From an uncultured Eubacteriales bacterium (GTDB lineage: Bacteria > Bacillota > Clostridia > Oscillospirales > Acutalibacteraceae), in the NCBI GenBank assembly GCA_910584745.1, contig CAJUDG010000012.1:62001-126000 (forward strand): DNA of 64,000 bases. Direction: 5' to 3'. Position 1 is the stretch's first letter, and each line of letters starts with the position of its first letter. Positions 17,034 to 26,092 of this stretch are shown piece after piece. The notes beneath the pieces were generated by a model. The model was not told the origin of the DNA. It ran no database searches and was given only the letters and a program-made list of their open reading frames with translations. Made by a program: the position numbers and the translations under genes.

Positions 17034-17654
17034 CTAGTCAAACACCGTCTCCCAGTGCTCCGCGCCCCGGGCCCCAAAGCACATGCGTATCTGCTCCTCG
17101 TTGTTCTTCTCCGCCGCCAGCTCCGGCAGCTCGTCTATTCCAAAATACCCGCTGGCTACGGTCTCAAGGTTTGGCGCAAACTCCCCGCCCAGGTATTCGC
17201 ACTCCACGAACACCTTGCACACCTTATAGGCGTACACCGGCAGGTTATGCTTGTCTCTGTCCTGCACTGCGATTATCCTGCGGGCGGCGACCGTAAGCCC
17301 CGCCTCCTCCAGGACCTCCTTCTCTGCGTTCTCCTTAACAGACAGCCCCGCATCCACCCAGCCCCCGGGCAGGGACCAGCGCCCGCTGCTCTCCTGGACC
17401 AGTAGTATCTTGTCCCCCTTGAAGACAGCCGCCCGGGTGTCCAGCTTCGGGGTCTGATAGCCTGTCTCGTTGCAGAAAAGATCCTTCACCTTCTCCACCG
17501 GTATCTCCGACTTATAGCTTATCATCTCCGCGGCGATGTCCCTTATCTGTTCGTACCGCTCAAGGTCGAACTTATCCCTGCCGTAGTACAGCCCCGCCTG
17601 TGCGATGGCCTGCAGCTTTACCGCCCACTCCAGCCATTTCTCGTTCTTGTCCAT
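17034..17654 (-). CDS. NUDIX hydrolase (Nudix_hydro_N type)
   Basis: A 206-aa protein. Residues 1-60 match the N-terminal helical domain of YjhB-like ADP-ribose pyrophosphatases (WLEWAVKLQAIAQAGLYYGRDKFDLERY). The Nudix box is GGWVDAGLSVKENAEKEVLEEAGL, with the catalytic EExxE-like block intact and a Leu in place of the first box Glu, as is usual in this subfamily. It probably hydrolyses ADP-ribose or a related nucleotide. The ATG at 17652-17654 follows AGGAGT. Confidence 0.85.
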   Translation of the reverse strand: MDKNEKWLEWAVKLQAIAQAGLYYGRDKFDLERYEQIRDIAAEMISYKSEIPVEKVKDLFCNETGYQTPKLDTRAAVFKGDKILLVQESSGRWSLPGGWVDAGLSVKENAEKEVLEEAGLTVAARRIIAVQDRDKHNLPVYAYKVCKVFVECEYLGGEFAPNLETVASGYFGIDELPELAAEKNNEEQIRMCFGARGAEHWETVFD

Positions 17655-17659
17655 AATTA

Positions 17660-18526
17660 TCACTCCTTTGCTCTGCGCCTCATTCTGAAAAGCAGCACCC
17701 CCGCCGCCGCGGCTAGAAACGCCATTGACAGCAGCCCCGAGGGGTTCGGCCCCAGCAGGCCGCTCTTCCCCGATACCGAGCAGAGCACCGGCAGCTCTCC
17801 TGCCACGTTCACAGCCCCATGTATTATGGCCGCAAACATGCAGTTGCCTGTCGCCAGGGTCGCATAGGACAGCAGAGCGCCGAGCACAAGACAGACTGCC
17901 ATCATCATGAGCATATTTGTCCATGGCGCGCCGGGGTTCTCAAGGGAATAGTTGAAGCCGAAGTATATCAGCGGCAGATGGGCCGCGCCCCATTGCAGGC
18001 CGTTTATCAGCGCCGCCCGGACTTTTCCGTGCCGCTCTCTCTGTATCCAGAGCAGATACCCTCTCCAGCCCAGCTCCTCCCCCAGCTCTATCAGGTGTAC
18101 GGGAACCATTATCCCCGCGATTAGCACACAGACCGCCGCGAATACCGGCGGGGTTCCGATGTCCACCGGCTGTGCCCCAGCCACAAGCCGGTCCAGGGCA
18201 AGCACGCCGCTGTACTGCCCCGGGAACACCAGGAAGTAGAGGGCCGCGCCCAGGGCCACAAGCATTCCTGTGCCAAAGGCGCAGGATAGCATGGCCTTCG
18301 GGTGTTTCCAAACTCTCAGCGAGAGCCGCCCGGCCGGTTTGCAGCCTGTCGCTCTCCGGGTGATTAGCGCGGCCAGCACCGGGACAAAGGTAAATGTCTT
18401 TGCCAGAAAGTCATAGCACACGCCGTTTTGCAGGATAAGCTCCATCAGTCCCAGCGCATAGCTGTAGCCCAGCACCAGCCCGAGATAGAGTGCGCCCGCC
18501 TTTCGGGCCTTTCTTGCGTCCTCCAT
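17660..18526 (-). CDS. CPBP family intramembrane metalloprotease
   Basis: A 288-aa polytopic membrane protein with about seven hydrophobic helices. The CPBP (Abi) motifs are present: ELGEELGWRGYLL (EExxxR), a helix with GLQWGAAHLPLIYFG and AAIIHGAVN. Family members cleave prenylated proteins or act in bacteriocin self-protection. It starts 1 bp after the parE stop. Confidence 0.82.
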   Translation of the reverse strand: MEDARKARKAGALYLGLVLGYSYALGLMELILQNGVCYDFLAKTFTFVPVLAALITRRATGCKPAGRLSLRVWKHPKAMLSCAFGTGMLVALGAALYFLVFPGQYSGVLALDRLVAGAQPVDIGTPPVFAAVCVLIAGIMVPVHLIELGEELGWRGYLLWIQRERHGKVRAALINGLQWGAAHLPLIYFGFNYSLENPGAPWTNMLMMMAVCLVLGALLSYATLATGNCMFAAIIHGAVNVAGELPVLCSVSGKSGLLGPNPSGLLSMAFLAAAAGVLLFRMRRRAKE

Positions 18527-18527
18527 A

Positions 18528-20516
18528 TCAGCTCACATCCAGCTGGGCAGAATCGGTATACTCGTTCCCATGCTCCGCGATATACTCCTTGCGCCCGTCC
18601 AGGTCGTTGCCCTGCATTATCTCGAACATCCTGGCCGCGTCCTCGGCGTCCCCGGGGTTCACCTTGATGAGCCTGCGAGTCTTTGGGTCCATGGTGGTCA
18701 GGCTCATCATCTCCGGCTCGTTCTCGCCAAGGCCCTTACTGCGCTGTATGGTGTACTTCTTCCCCTCCAGCTTCTTCAAAAACTCCGCCTTCTCCTGCTC
18801 GTTATAGGCAAAATATGTCTCGTCCTTGGCGGTTATCTCATACAGCGGGCTCTCCGCGATATACACCTTGCCCTCCTCGATAAGGGCCGGGGCCAGCCTA
18901 TAGACCATGGTCAGCAGCAGCACCCTTATCTGGAAGCCGTCCACGTCCGCATCGGTGCAGAATATCACCTTGCTCCAGCGGAGGTTATTGATGTCGAATA
19001 CCCCCAGGTTCTTGTTGGCCCTGGTCTTCACCTGGACCCCGCAGCCCAGGACCCTGATAAGGTCGGTGATTATCTCGCTCTTGAATATCCTGTCATAGTC
19101 CGCCTTAAGGCAGTTGAGTATCTTGCCCCTTATGGGCATCACCGCCTGGAAAGACGCGTCCCGCGCCTGCTTCACCGAGCCCAAAGCCGAGTCGCCCTCC
19201 ACGATAAAAAGCTCCCGCTCGTTCACGTCCTTACTGCGGCAGTCCACGAACTTCTGTACCCTGTTGGCCATGTCCATCTTGCCGGTCAGCTTGGTCTTCA
19301 GGTTCAGTCTTGTCTTCTCCGCGTCCTCCCGGCTGCGCTTGTTTATCAGCACCTGCCCCGCTATCTTGTCCGCGTCCATGGGGTTCTCGATAAAGTAGAC
19401 CTCCAGGCTGTGCCGCAGCATCTCGGTCATGGCCTCCTGTATGCCCTTGTTCGTTATGGCCTTCTTGGTCTGGTTCTCATATGAGGTCTGGGTGGAGAAA
19501 GACGAAATGACTATCACCAGACAGTCCTCCACGTCCTGGAAGGTTATCTTCCCCTCGCCCTTGGTGTATCTGTTGTTCTGCTTCAGATACGCGTCTATCT
19601 GCCCCACAAAGGCGCTCCTGACGGCCTTATCCGGCGCGCCCCCGTGCTCAAGCCAGCTGGAATTGTGGTAGTATTCCGCCACGTGCACCCGGTTTGAGAA
19701 CGCCGCCGCCACGTTTATCCGGCAGTTATACTCCGGCATGTCCGCCCGGTCCTTCACCCGCTTCTCGCTCTGCCACAGCTGCACGGTGGTAAGGCTGTCC
19801 TCTCCCGCAAGCTCTCTTGCGTGGTCCAGTATGCCGTTCTCATAGCAGAAGTCCGTCTGCTCAAACTTCCCGGGCTCTGTCTCGTTATAGAAGTGGAATG
19901 TGACCCCGGCGTTTACCACCGCCTGGCGCTTTAATACGTCTATATAGTATTCGGCGCTGATGTCGATATCGGTGAACACCTGCAAGTCCGGCTTCCAGTG
20001 GAACACCGAGCCCGTGTCCTTCTTCCTATAAGGCTCCTTTTGCAGGCCCCCTATATTCTCGCCGTGCTCAAAGTGCAGGGTGTACTTATACCCGTCCCGG
20101 CGCACCTCCACGTCCATAAACTCCGACGCGTACTGGGTGGAACAAAGCCCCAGGCCGTTGAGCCCCAGGGAATACTCATAGTTCTCCCCCGAGTCGTTAT
20201 TATACTTGCCCCCGGCGTACAGTTCGCAGAACACCAGCTCCCAGTTATAGCGCTCCTCTTTCCTGTTATAGTCCACCGGGCACCCGCGCCCGTGGTCCTC
20301 CACCTTTACGGACTTGTCCAGATATCTGGTGACGCTTATCTCGCTGCCATAGCCCTGGCGCGCCTCGTCGATGGAGTTTGACAGTATCTCGAATACCGAG
20401 TGCTGGCACCCGTCTATGCCGTCCGAGCCAAATATCACCGCCGGGCGCAGCCTTACTCTGTCCGCGCCCTTTAGGCTTTGGATGCTTTCGTTGTCGTATA
20501 CCGGTTTTTTCGGCAT
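18528..20516 (-). CDS. parE: Type II DNA topoisomerase subunit B (ParE/GyrB family)
   Basis: ATPase subunit of 662 aa. The GHKL domain has EILSNSIDEARQGYG and VEDHGRGCPVDY; the transducer carries YTKGEGKITFQDVEDCL; the Toprim domain has LFIVEGDSALGSVKQARD and FCTDADVDGFQIRVLL, followed by RSKGLGENEPEMM. The ATG at 20514-20516 is preceded by GAGGTG at the right distance; a GTG three codons earlier is inside that site. It forms the enzyme with the subunit A at 13185-15413. Confidence 0.88.
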   Translation of the reverse strand: MPKKPVYDNESIQSLKGADRVRLRPAVIFGSDGIDGCQHSVFEILSNSIDEARQGYGSEISVTRYLDKSVKVEDHGRGCPVDYNRKEERYNWELVFCELYAGGKYNNDSGENYEYSLGLNGLGLCSTQYASEFMDVEVRRDGYKYTLHFEHGENIGGLQKEPYRKKDTGSVFHWKPDLQVFTDIDISAEYYIDVLKRQAVVNAGVTFHFYNETEPGKFEQTDFCYENGILDHARELAGEDSLTTVQLWQSEKRVKDRADMPEYNCRINVAAAFSNRVHVAEYYHNSSWLEHGGAPDKAVRSAFVGQIDAYLKQNNRYTKGEGKITFQDVEDCLVIVISSFSTQTSYENQTKKAITNKGIQEAMTEMLRHSLEVYFIENPMDADKIAGQVLINKRSREDAEKTRLNLKTKLTGKMDMANRVQKFVDCRSKDVNERELFIVEGDSALGSVKQARDASFQAVMPIRGKILNCLKADYDRIFKSEIITDLIRVLGCGVQVKTRANKNLGVFDINNLRWSKVIFCTDADVDGFQIRVLLLTMVYRLAPALIEEGKVYIAESPLYEITAKDETYFAYNEQEKAEFLKKLEGKKYTIQRSKGLGENEPEMMSLTTMDPKTRRLIKVNPGDAEDAARMFEIMQGNDLDGRKEYIAEHGNEYTDSAQLDVS

Positions 20517-20525
20517 GGTTTGCAC

Positions 20526-20772
20526 CTCTCTCTTTCACAAGAAAGGCCCTGCCGCGGTTTTCACGGCAGGTCCTTTTAGTCCTTTTTTCACCCTACAGCA
20601 GGGGGCGTTGGCGAAACCCATAACGCCCTTCTGGGGCATGGGGCGAAGCCCCACAGGGAGTGTGGGGGGCTTGCCCCCCATAACACAAATTGGGGTGGGT
20701 GGGCGGGGCATAGCGCCGCAGGCGCTGCCCGCCCCAAGACCTTGGGGCGCTGCCCCAAACCCCGCCAGGAGC
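20526..20772. repeat. Cluster of GC-rich hairpins between parE and ftsH
   Basis: This 247-bp gap contains no convincing gene. It is packed with hairpins: TGGGGC/GCCCCA (20639-20653), TGGGGGGC/GCCCCCCA (20663-20680), a compound stem starting GGGCGGGG (20701-20734) and a two-hairpin unit at 20742-20785 that also occurs at three other places in the window. Functions such as transcription termination or 3'-end protection for ftsH are possible. Confidence 0.75.
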
Positions 20773-20785
20773 CTAACGCTCCTGG
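20742..20785. repeat. Two-hairpin 3'-end repeat, copy 1 (ftsH)
   Basis: Hairpin 1 TTGGGGC/GCCCCAA (20742-20758), linker ACCCCGC, hairpin 2 CCAGGAGC/GCTCCTGG (20765-20785), then GAC/ACC. Hairpin 2 overlaps the last codons and stop of ftsH (stop at 20773-20775). The architecture matches the copies at 26875, 29732 and 34087. Confidence 0.7.
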
Positions 20786-22761
20786 ACCGCGTCCCGCTGC
20801 GCGTCGCTCTCCTCGGGCTCTGCTCCGGCCTCCTCCGGCAGCTCCGCCTTGGGCTCCGGCTCCGTCCCCACTGCCTCCAGCGCCGGCAGGGTCTCAGGCT
20901 TCGGCAGCAACTCGCCGCCCATGACCTGCTTGAAGTCCTCCTCGTCCAGCTTCTCCCGCTCGTACAGCACACCCGCCAGCCTGTGCAGCTCGTCCATGTG
21001 CTCCTCAAGTATCTCCCGGGTGCGCTCATAGGCCGTGGACATAATGGCCTGTATCTCCTCGTCTATCTCAGATGCCGTCTGCTCGGAGTAGTTGCTGATA
21101 TGCCCCATCTCCTTGCCAAGGAAGGGGTTGGAGTCGTCCGTGCCGTAGGTGATGGGCCCAAGCTTCTCGCTCATGCCGTACTTCGTCACCATGGCCCGGG
21201 CTATCTTGGTGGCCCGCTCGATATCGTTGCTGGCCCCCGTGGAGATGTCGTCCAGCACCAGCGCCTCGGCCACGCGCCCGCCAAGCAGCACCACCAGCTC
21301 CTCCCGCATCTCGTTGCGGGACTTATAGGACCGGTCCTCCGTGGGCAGGTGCATGGTATAGCCTCCGGCCATGCCCCTTGGGATGATGGATATCTGGTGC
21401 ACCGGGTCCTGGGTCTTGCAGTAGAAGCTGGTGATGGCGTGGCCCGCCTCGTGATAGGCCGTCAGCTTCTTCTCCTTGTCGCTCATGACACGGCTCTTTT
21501 TCTCCGTGCCCACCACCACCTTGATGGTGGCCTCCTCTATCTCGACCATGGTAATAGCTTTAAGGTTCTTCCTCGCGGCCAATAACGCCGCCTCGTTCAG
21601 CAGGTTCTCAAGGTCTGCTCCAGTAAAGCCCGCCGAGGACTTTGCGATGGTGGACAGCTCCACGTCCGGGGCCAAAGGCTTGCCCTTGGCGTGCACTCTC
21701 AGTATCTCCTCCCGGCCCTTTATGTCGGGATAGCCCACGGTCACCTGCCGGTCGAACCGCCCGGGCCGCATAAGCGCCGGGTCCAGTATGTCGGGCCTAT
21801 TGGTGGCCGCTATCATGATAACGCCCTCGTTGGCACCAAAGCCGTCCATCTCCACTAAGAGCTGGTTCAAGGTCTGCTCCCGCTCGTCGTGCCCGCCCCC
21901 AAGGCCCGCGCCCCTCTGGCGGCCCACGGCGTCTATCTCGTCGATGAATATTATGCAGGGGTGGTTCTTCTTCGCCTTATCGAACAGGTCCCTCACACGT
22001 GAAGCGCCCACGCCCACGAACATCTCCACAAAGTCAGAGCCGGATATGGAGAAGAACGGCACCCCAGCCTCCCCGGCCACGGCCCTGGCCAAAAGCGTCT
22101 TGCCCGTGCCGGGAGGGCCCACCAGCAGCACGCCCTTGGGTATCCTCGCCCCCAGGGAGTTGTACCTCCCGGGACTCCGAAGGAACTCCACTATTTCCCG
22201 AAGCTCCTCCTTCTCCTCGTCGGCCCCAGCCACGTCCGCAAAGGTGGTCTTGCGCTTCTCGTCGGTCAGCTGCTTTATCTTTGCCTTGCCGAAGTTCATC
22301 TGCTTGTCGCCGCCCGCGGCCCCGCCCAGGTGGCGCATCATGAATATCCAGAAGAAGATAAGCCCGCCGAAAAGTATCAGCGTCGGCAGCAGGCTTATAA
22401 GCCAGCTGGTCTCCGCCGGACGCGTCACGTCCTGGACCATCTTCTTGTCCGGATGCTCTTCGTTATACTTGTCTATATACTCCCCCGCATCCCTATAGAA
22501 CAGGTCCACGCTGGGCATAACAAAGCCCACGGCGGTATTATTGCCGTCGTCCAGCTTCAGCACCATCTCGCCCGTGCCCAGGTTCAGGGAATACTCCGTC
22601 ACCCGCCCGGTCTCGAAAAAGTCCAGTATGTCCGAATACTTGTACGTCGCGCCCTGGGGCGTCCTGTTGCTGAAAAGGAAGATGATGATAAACAGCACCA
22701 CCACCGGTATGCCGATATAAAGCAGCAGGTTCCGAAGCTTCTTGCCATTGTTGCCGTCCAA
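20773..22761 (-). CDS. ftsH: ATP-dependent zinc metalloprotease FtsH
   Basis: A 662-aa membrane-anchored AAA+ protease for quality control of membrane proteins. Two membrane helices (IGIPVVVLFIIIFLF and WLISLLPTLILFGGLIFFW) flank an extracytoplasmic domain. The AAA domain has Walker A LLVGPPGTGKTLLA, Walker B CIIFIDEIDAVGRQRG and SRH ATNRPDILDPALMRPGRFDR. The zinc site is AYHEAGHA. The C-terminal tail is Glu/Pro-rich and ends in AVQER, encoded within an intergenic-type hairpin repeat. The start is TTG at 22759-22761 with AGGAGG upstream. Confidence 0.95.
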   Translation of the reverse strand: MDGNNGKKLRNLLLYIGIPVVVLFIIIFLFSNRTPQGATYKYSDILDFFETGRVTEYSLNLGTGEMVLKLDDGNNTAVGFVMPSVDLFYRDAGEYIDKYNEEHPDKKMVQDVTRPAETSWLISLLPTLILFGGLIFFWIFMMRHLGGAAGGDKQMNFGKAKIKQLTDEKRKTTFADVAGADEEKEELREIVEFLRSPGRYNSLGARIPKGVLLVGPPGTGKTLLARAVAGEAGVPFFSISGSDFVEMFVGVGASRVRDLFDKAKKNHPCIIFIDEIDAVGRQRGAGLGGGHDEREQTLNQLLVEMDGFGANEGVIMIAATNRPDILDPALMRPGRFDRQVTVGYPDIKGREEILRVHAKGKPLAPDVELSTIAKSSAGFTGADLENLLNEAALLAARKNLKAITMVEIEEATIKVVVGTEKKSRVMSDKEKKLTAYHEAGHAITSFYCKTQDPVHQISIIPRGMAGGYTMHLPTEDRSYKSRNEMREELVVLLGGRVAEALVLDDISTGASNDIERATKIARAMVTKYGMSEKLGPITYGTDDSNPFLGKEMGHISNYSEQTASEIDEEIQAIMSTAYERTREILEEHMDELHRLAGVLYEREKLDEEDFKQVMGGELLPKPETLPALEAVGTEPEPKAELPEEAGAEPEESDAQRDAVQER

Positions 22762-22809
22762 AGATTTGCCCTCCTAGATTAACTATAACTTATCCGCTAA
22801 GCTTACCGT

Positions 22810-23361
22810 TTATTCATATATCTCTGGCTTTAAAACGCCCACAAACGGCAGGTTGCGGTATTTTCCCGCGTAATCAAGCCCGTACCCCACGATAAACGCG
22901 TCGGGTATCCTTGCCCCCACATAGTCCGGGGTCACGTCGGCCTCCCGGCGCTCGGGCTTGTCGAACAGCGTGCATATCCTTATGCTCTTGGGGTTCCTGG
23001 CCTCCAGGACCTCCCGAAGATAGCTCAAAGTCTTGCCGCTGTCCAGTATGTCCTCCACTATCAGAAGGTCATAGTCCTCCAGCGGTATATTAAGGTCCAG
23101 CACTATCTTCACCACCCCCGAGGTCTTTACCCCCTTGCCATAGCTTGAGACCACCATGAAATCTATGGACAGCGGCTCCGTCACCGCCCGCATGAGATCC
23201 GCCATGAACACCACCGAGCCCTTCAGAACGCTGACCATCAGCAGATTCTTGCCCTTATAGTCCCAGCTTATCTCCCTGCCTATCCTCGATACGATGGCCG
23301 CCAGCTCCTCCTTTGTGAACAGCTCCCTCTGGATATCGTCCAGCATACTTTTTTCTTCCAT
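22810..23361 (-). CDS. hpt: Hypoxanthine phosphoribosyltransferase
   Basis: A 183-aa purine salvage enzyme that makes IMP or GMP from hypoxanthine or guanine and PRPP. The PRPP-binding loop is LLIVEDILDSGKTLSYL; an N-terminal flexible-loop region is SSYGKGVKTSGVVKI; LFDKPERREADVTPDYVG and FIVGYGLDYAGKYRNLP complete the family signature. An in-frame ATG five codons in (MLDDIQ) is an alternative start. The tilS-hpt-ftsH order is the common Firmicute arrangement. Confidence 0.93.
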   Translation of the reverse strand: MEEKSMLDDIQRELFTKEELAAIVSRIGREISWDYKGKNLLMVSVLKGSVVFMADLMRAVTEPLSIDFMVVSSYGKGVKTSGVVKIVLDLNIPLEDYDLLIVEDILDSGKTLSYLREVLEARNPKSIRICTLFDKPERREADVTPDYVGARIPDAFIVGYGLDYAGKYRNLPFVGVLKPEIYE

Positions 23362-23367
23362 CCTCTT

Positions 23368-24711
23368 TTACCCCTTCCCGTCCTCAACTTCCACAGTCAA
23401 AACCCTTTTCGTCCTCTCTGTGACTTTAAAGCGCTCGGATGCCCCCGCGCCCGGGCACCAGGCCACCTCGCCCCCGCATACCAGCAGGGGCACGCCGTCC
23501 CTTACGGGCCCCGGCACCCGCAGCTCCTGGAAAATCTGCTTTATAGGCTTCGTGACTCCCCGGCCCGCCGGGGCGAACCGGTCCCCCGGGCGGCGGCTCC
23601 GAAGCATCGGAGAGGCTGCCAGTCCTGTCATTATATCATAGTCCAGCGCGTTTTTAAATAACAAATTTTGAATTTTTTCCGGATTTTCCCCTTCTGCCGG
23701 GATTTTCTCCCTCAAAATCACCTGTTTTCCCCCGGGTATTGGGTTCCTGCCCAGCTTCGCTGGCATCTCAAAGGATCCGAAACCCTCTCCGTTCCCGGCC
23801 CATAGCACCCCCTGGGCACAGCTTATCCGCACCCCCGGCAGGTCCGCGCTGCCGCCGCGCTCTATAACGCGCAGAGCTTCTTCTATATGCCCGCGCTCCA
23901 AATGCGCCCCGCCGGAGCGCTCTAAAAACAGCTTCACCGCCCGGCTGTGCACGCTCTTCCCCTCTCCCAGGAGCACTTTCGTCTCAAGCCCCCACAGGTT
24001 CCTTGAGCGCCTGAGAAGCTCCTCAGCCTGCCTGTTCAGAAAGTCCCGGTCCTGTGAGAGCAGCTGTGCCGTCCCCGCCGCCGCCCGGACAAACCGGGGA
24101 TTCAGCTCCTTTAGCACCGGCAGCACCTGGTGGCGCAGCTTATTCCTCGTATAGTCGTCGGTCAGATTCGAGCTGTCCGTCACGTATTCAAGGCCGTTTT
24201 CCCGGCAGTATTCCTCTATATCCTCCCGGCTGACCCCCAAAAGGGGCCGCAGCACCTTCCCCCGTTCCCTTGGTATGCCGCAGAGCCCTTCGAGCCCAGC
24301 CCCCCGGCACAGGTTCAGCAGCATGGTCTCGGCGTTGTCGTCGGCGTTATGGGCTGTGAGTATGCGGTCGTTATCCCCCGGGGCAAGCCGGTGAAAGAAC
24401 TCATACCGCACCTCCCGGCCGCACTCCTCCGTGCCAATGCCCCGCTCCCGGGCCATTTTTCCCACGTCCGCCCGCAGCACCTCTATTTTAAGCCCCTGCT
24501 CTCTGGCAAAATGTTCCGCCGCCGCCTGGTCTCCGTCGGCTTCATCACCTCTCAGCATATGGTTCACGTGGGCCAATAATATGCGCCCCTTCTCCACCCG
24601 GCCCATGAGCCAGTGGGCCAGGGCCGTGGAGTCCGCCCCGCCGGAGAATCCCACCACCAGAAGCCCATCCTCCGGCAGCTCTGGCAGCCAGCCCACAAGG
24701 GCCCTACTCAT
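23368..24711 (-). CDS. tilS: tRNA(Ile)-lysidine synthetase
   Basis: A 447-aa enzyme that attaches lysine to C34 of tRNA-Ile(CAU) so that it reads AUA codons. The PP-loop ATPase motif is VVGFSGGADSTALAHWL near residue 20, followed by HVNHMLRGDEADGDQ and the TAHNADDNAETMLLNLCRG segment. The C-terminal TilS domain includes RSRRPGDRFAPAGRGVTKPIKQIFQ. The ATG at 24709-24711 overlaps the dnaB stop. AUA codons are plentiful in this genome, consistent with an essential role. Confidence 0.93.
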   Translation of the reverse strand: MSRALVGWLPELPEDGLLVVGFSGGADSTALAHWLMGRVEKGRILLAHVNHMLRGDEADGDQAAAEHFAREQGLKIEVLRADVGKMARERGIGTEECGREVRYEFFHRLAPGDNDRILTAHNADDNAETMLLNLCRGAGLEGLCGIPRERGKVLRPLLGVSREDIEEYCRENGLEYVTDSSNLTDDYTRNKLRHQVLPVLKELNPRFVRAAAGTAQLLSQDRDFLNRQAEELLRRSRNLWGLETKVLLGEGKSVHSRAVKLFLERSGGAHLERGHIEEALRVIERGGSADLPGVRISCAQGVLWAGNGEGFGSFEMPAKLGRNPIPGGKQVILREKIPAEGENPEKIQNLLFKNALDYDIMTGLAASPMLRSRRPGDRFAPAGRGVTKPIKQIFQELRVPGPVRDGVPLLVCGGEVAWCPGAGASERFKVTERTKRVLTVEVEDGKG

Positions 24712-26089
24712 ACCGCGCCACCTCCCTGGAGGTGAAGCGCATATACTCCGCCTGCCAGTGCACGTCGATGTCGATGGTGGCTCCGTGGCGGTTCTTGGCC
24801 ACAATTATCTGGGCGGCGCTGGTGTCCATGTCCTCGGTGACCTCCCCGCCCTCGCTGGCGGCGTTATAGGCCTCCCTATGCAGGAAAATAACGATGTCCG
24901 CGTCCTGCTCTATAGAGCCCGAATCCCGAAGCTCAGAGAGCCCGGGCCTATGGTCCTTGGTGCGCTCCGTGGGCCTTCTCAGCTGGGACATGGCTATAAC
25001 GGGCACGTCCAGCTCCTTTGCCATTATCTTAAGGTTCCGGGTGATGTCGCTTATCTCGTTCACCCGGTTATCACTCTTCTTTCCCCCGGACATCAGCTGC
25101 AGATAGTCCACTATCACCAGGTCCACGTGCTTTAAGCGCCGGACCTTGGCCTTCATCTGGGGCACGGTTATGCCCGGGGCGTCGTCAAAGTACAGCTCCG
25201 CCTTGCCTAAAATATCCCCCGCCTCTATTATCCGGGTCCACTCGTCGTCGTTAAGGTCCCCGCTTCTAAGCTTCGTGCCCTCCACCGAGGCCTCGGTGGA
25301 TAATAGCCGCGACGCCAGCTGCTCCCTGGACATCTCCAGGGAGAAGAACGCCACCCGCCGCTTCGAGACTACCGAGGCGTGCCGGGCGATATTCAGCCCG
25401 AAGCTGGTCTTGCCAACGCCGGGCCTTGCCGCCAGCACTATAAGGTCCGAGCGGTTGAGCCCCGTGATGGTGCTGTCAAGTAATCCTATGCCGGTGGGTA
25501 TGCCCCGGTACTTGTCCCGGTCCGGGGAGTTCAGAAGGTCCAGCCGGTCATAGGTCTCAAGCAGTATCTCCCGAAGGGGCTTCAACCCCTCCACCTGCTT
25601 GCCCTGGCGTATCTCGTATATCCTCTGCTCCGCCGAATCCAGGAGCAGCGCGGACTCCTCCGCGCCGGAGCTTGCGTCCTCAAGTATGCCCCGCACCGCC
25701 TGCATAAGGGTGCGTATCTCATACTTGTCCCGGACTATCCTGGCATAGGTCTCCACATTGCTGACCGATGGCACCAGCTGGGCCAGCTGCACAAGGTACA
25801 CCCGCCCCTGCTCCTGGTCGAAGTCCGGGGCCTCCCTCAGCTTCTCAAGGACCGTCACAAAGTCCACCGGCTGGCCCAGGGTGTACATCTCCAGCATGGC
25901 GCCGTATATCATCTGGTTATTCACCGCGTAGAAATACTCGGCCCTTGGCAGTATCTCCGCCACCACGGACAAACACTCCGCGTCCAGCAGCACCGCCCCC
26001 AGCACCGACTGCTCCGCGTCCAGGTTAAAGGGCATACTCAGCCCCGGCTGGGCCTGGGTGCCAAGATAGCTCTCGCCTTCAAAGTCCAT
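24704..26089 (-). CDS. dnaB: Replicative DNA helicase DnaB
   Basis: A 461-aa hexameric helicase. The N-terminal primase-interaction domain begins PFNLDAEQSVLGAVLLD. The RecA-like domain has Walker A LAARPGVGKTSFGLNIA, FFSLEMSREQLASRLL, Walker B LVIVDYLQLM and the C-terminal arginine-finger region FLHREAYN. It follows rplI by 3 bp (rplI-dnaB is a conserved pair) and overlaps tilS. Confidence 0.95.
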   Translation of the reverse strand: MDFEGESYLGTQAQPGLSMPFNLDAEQSVLGAVLLDAECLSVVAEILPRAEYFYAVNNQMIYGAMLEMYTLGQPVDFVTVLEKLREAPDFDQEQGRVYLVQLAQLVPSVSNVETYARIVRDKYEIRTLMQAVRGILEDASSGAEESALLLDSAEQRIYEIRQGKQVEGLKPLREILLETYDRLDLLNSPDRDKYRGIPTGIGLLDSTITGLNRSDLIVLAARPGVGKTSFGLNIARHASVVSKRRVAFFSLEMSREQLASRLLSTEASVEGTKLRSGDLNDDEWTRIIEAGDILGKAELYFDDAPGITVPQMKAKVRRLKHVDLVIVDYLQLMSGGKKSDNRVNEISDITRNLKIMAKELDVPVIAMSQLRRPTERTKDHRPGLSELRDSGSIEQDADIVIFLHREAYNAASEGGEVTEDMDTSAAQIIVAKNRHGATIDIDVHWQAEYMRFTSREVARYE

Positions 26090-26092
26090 GAC

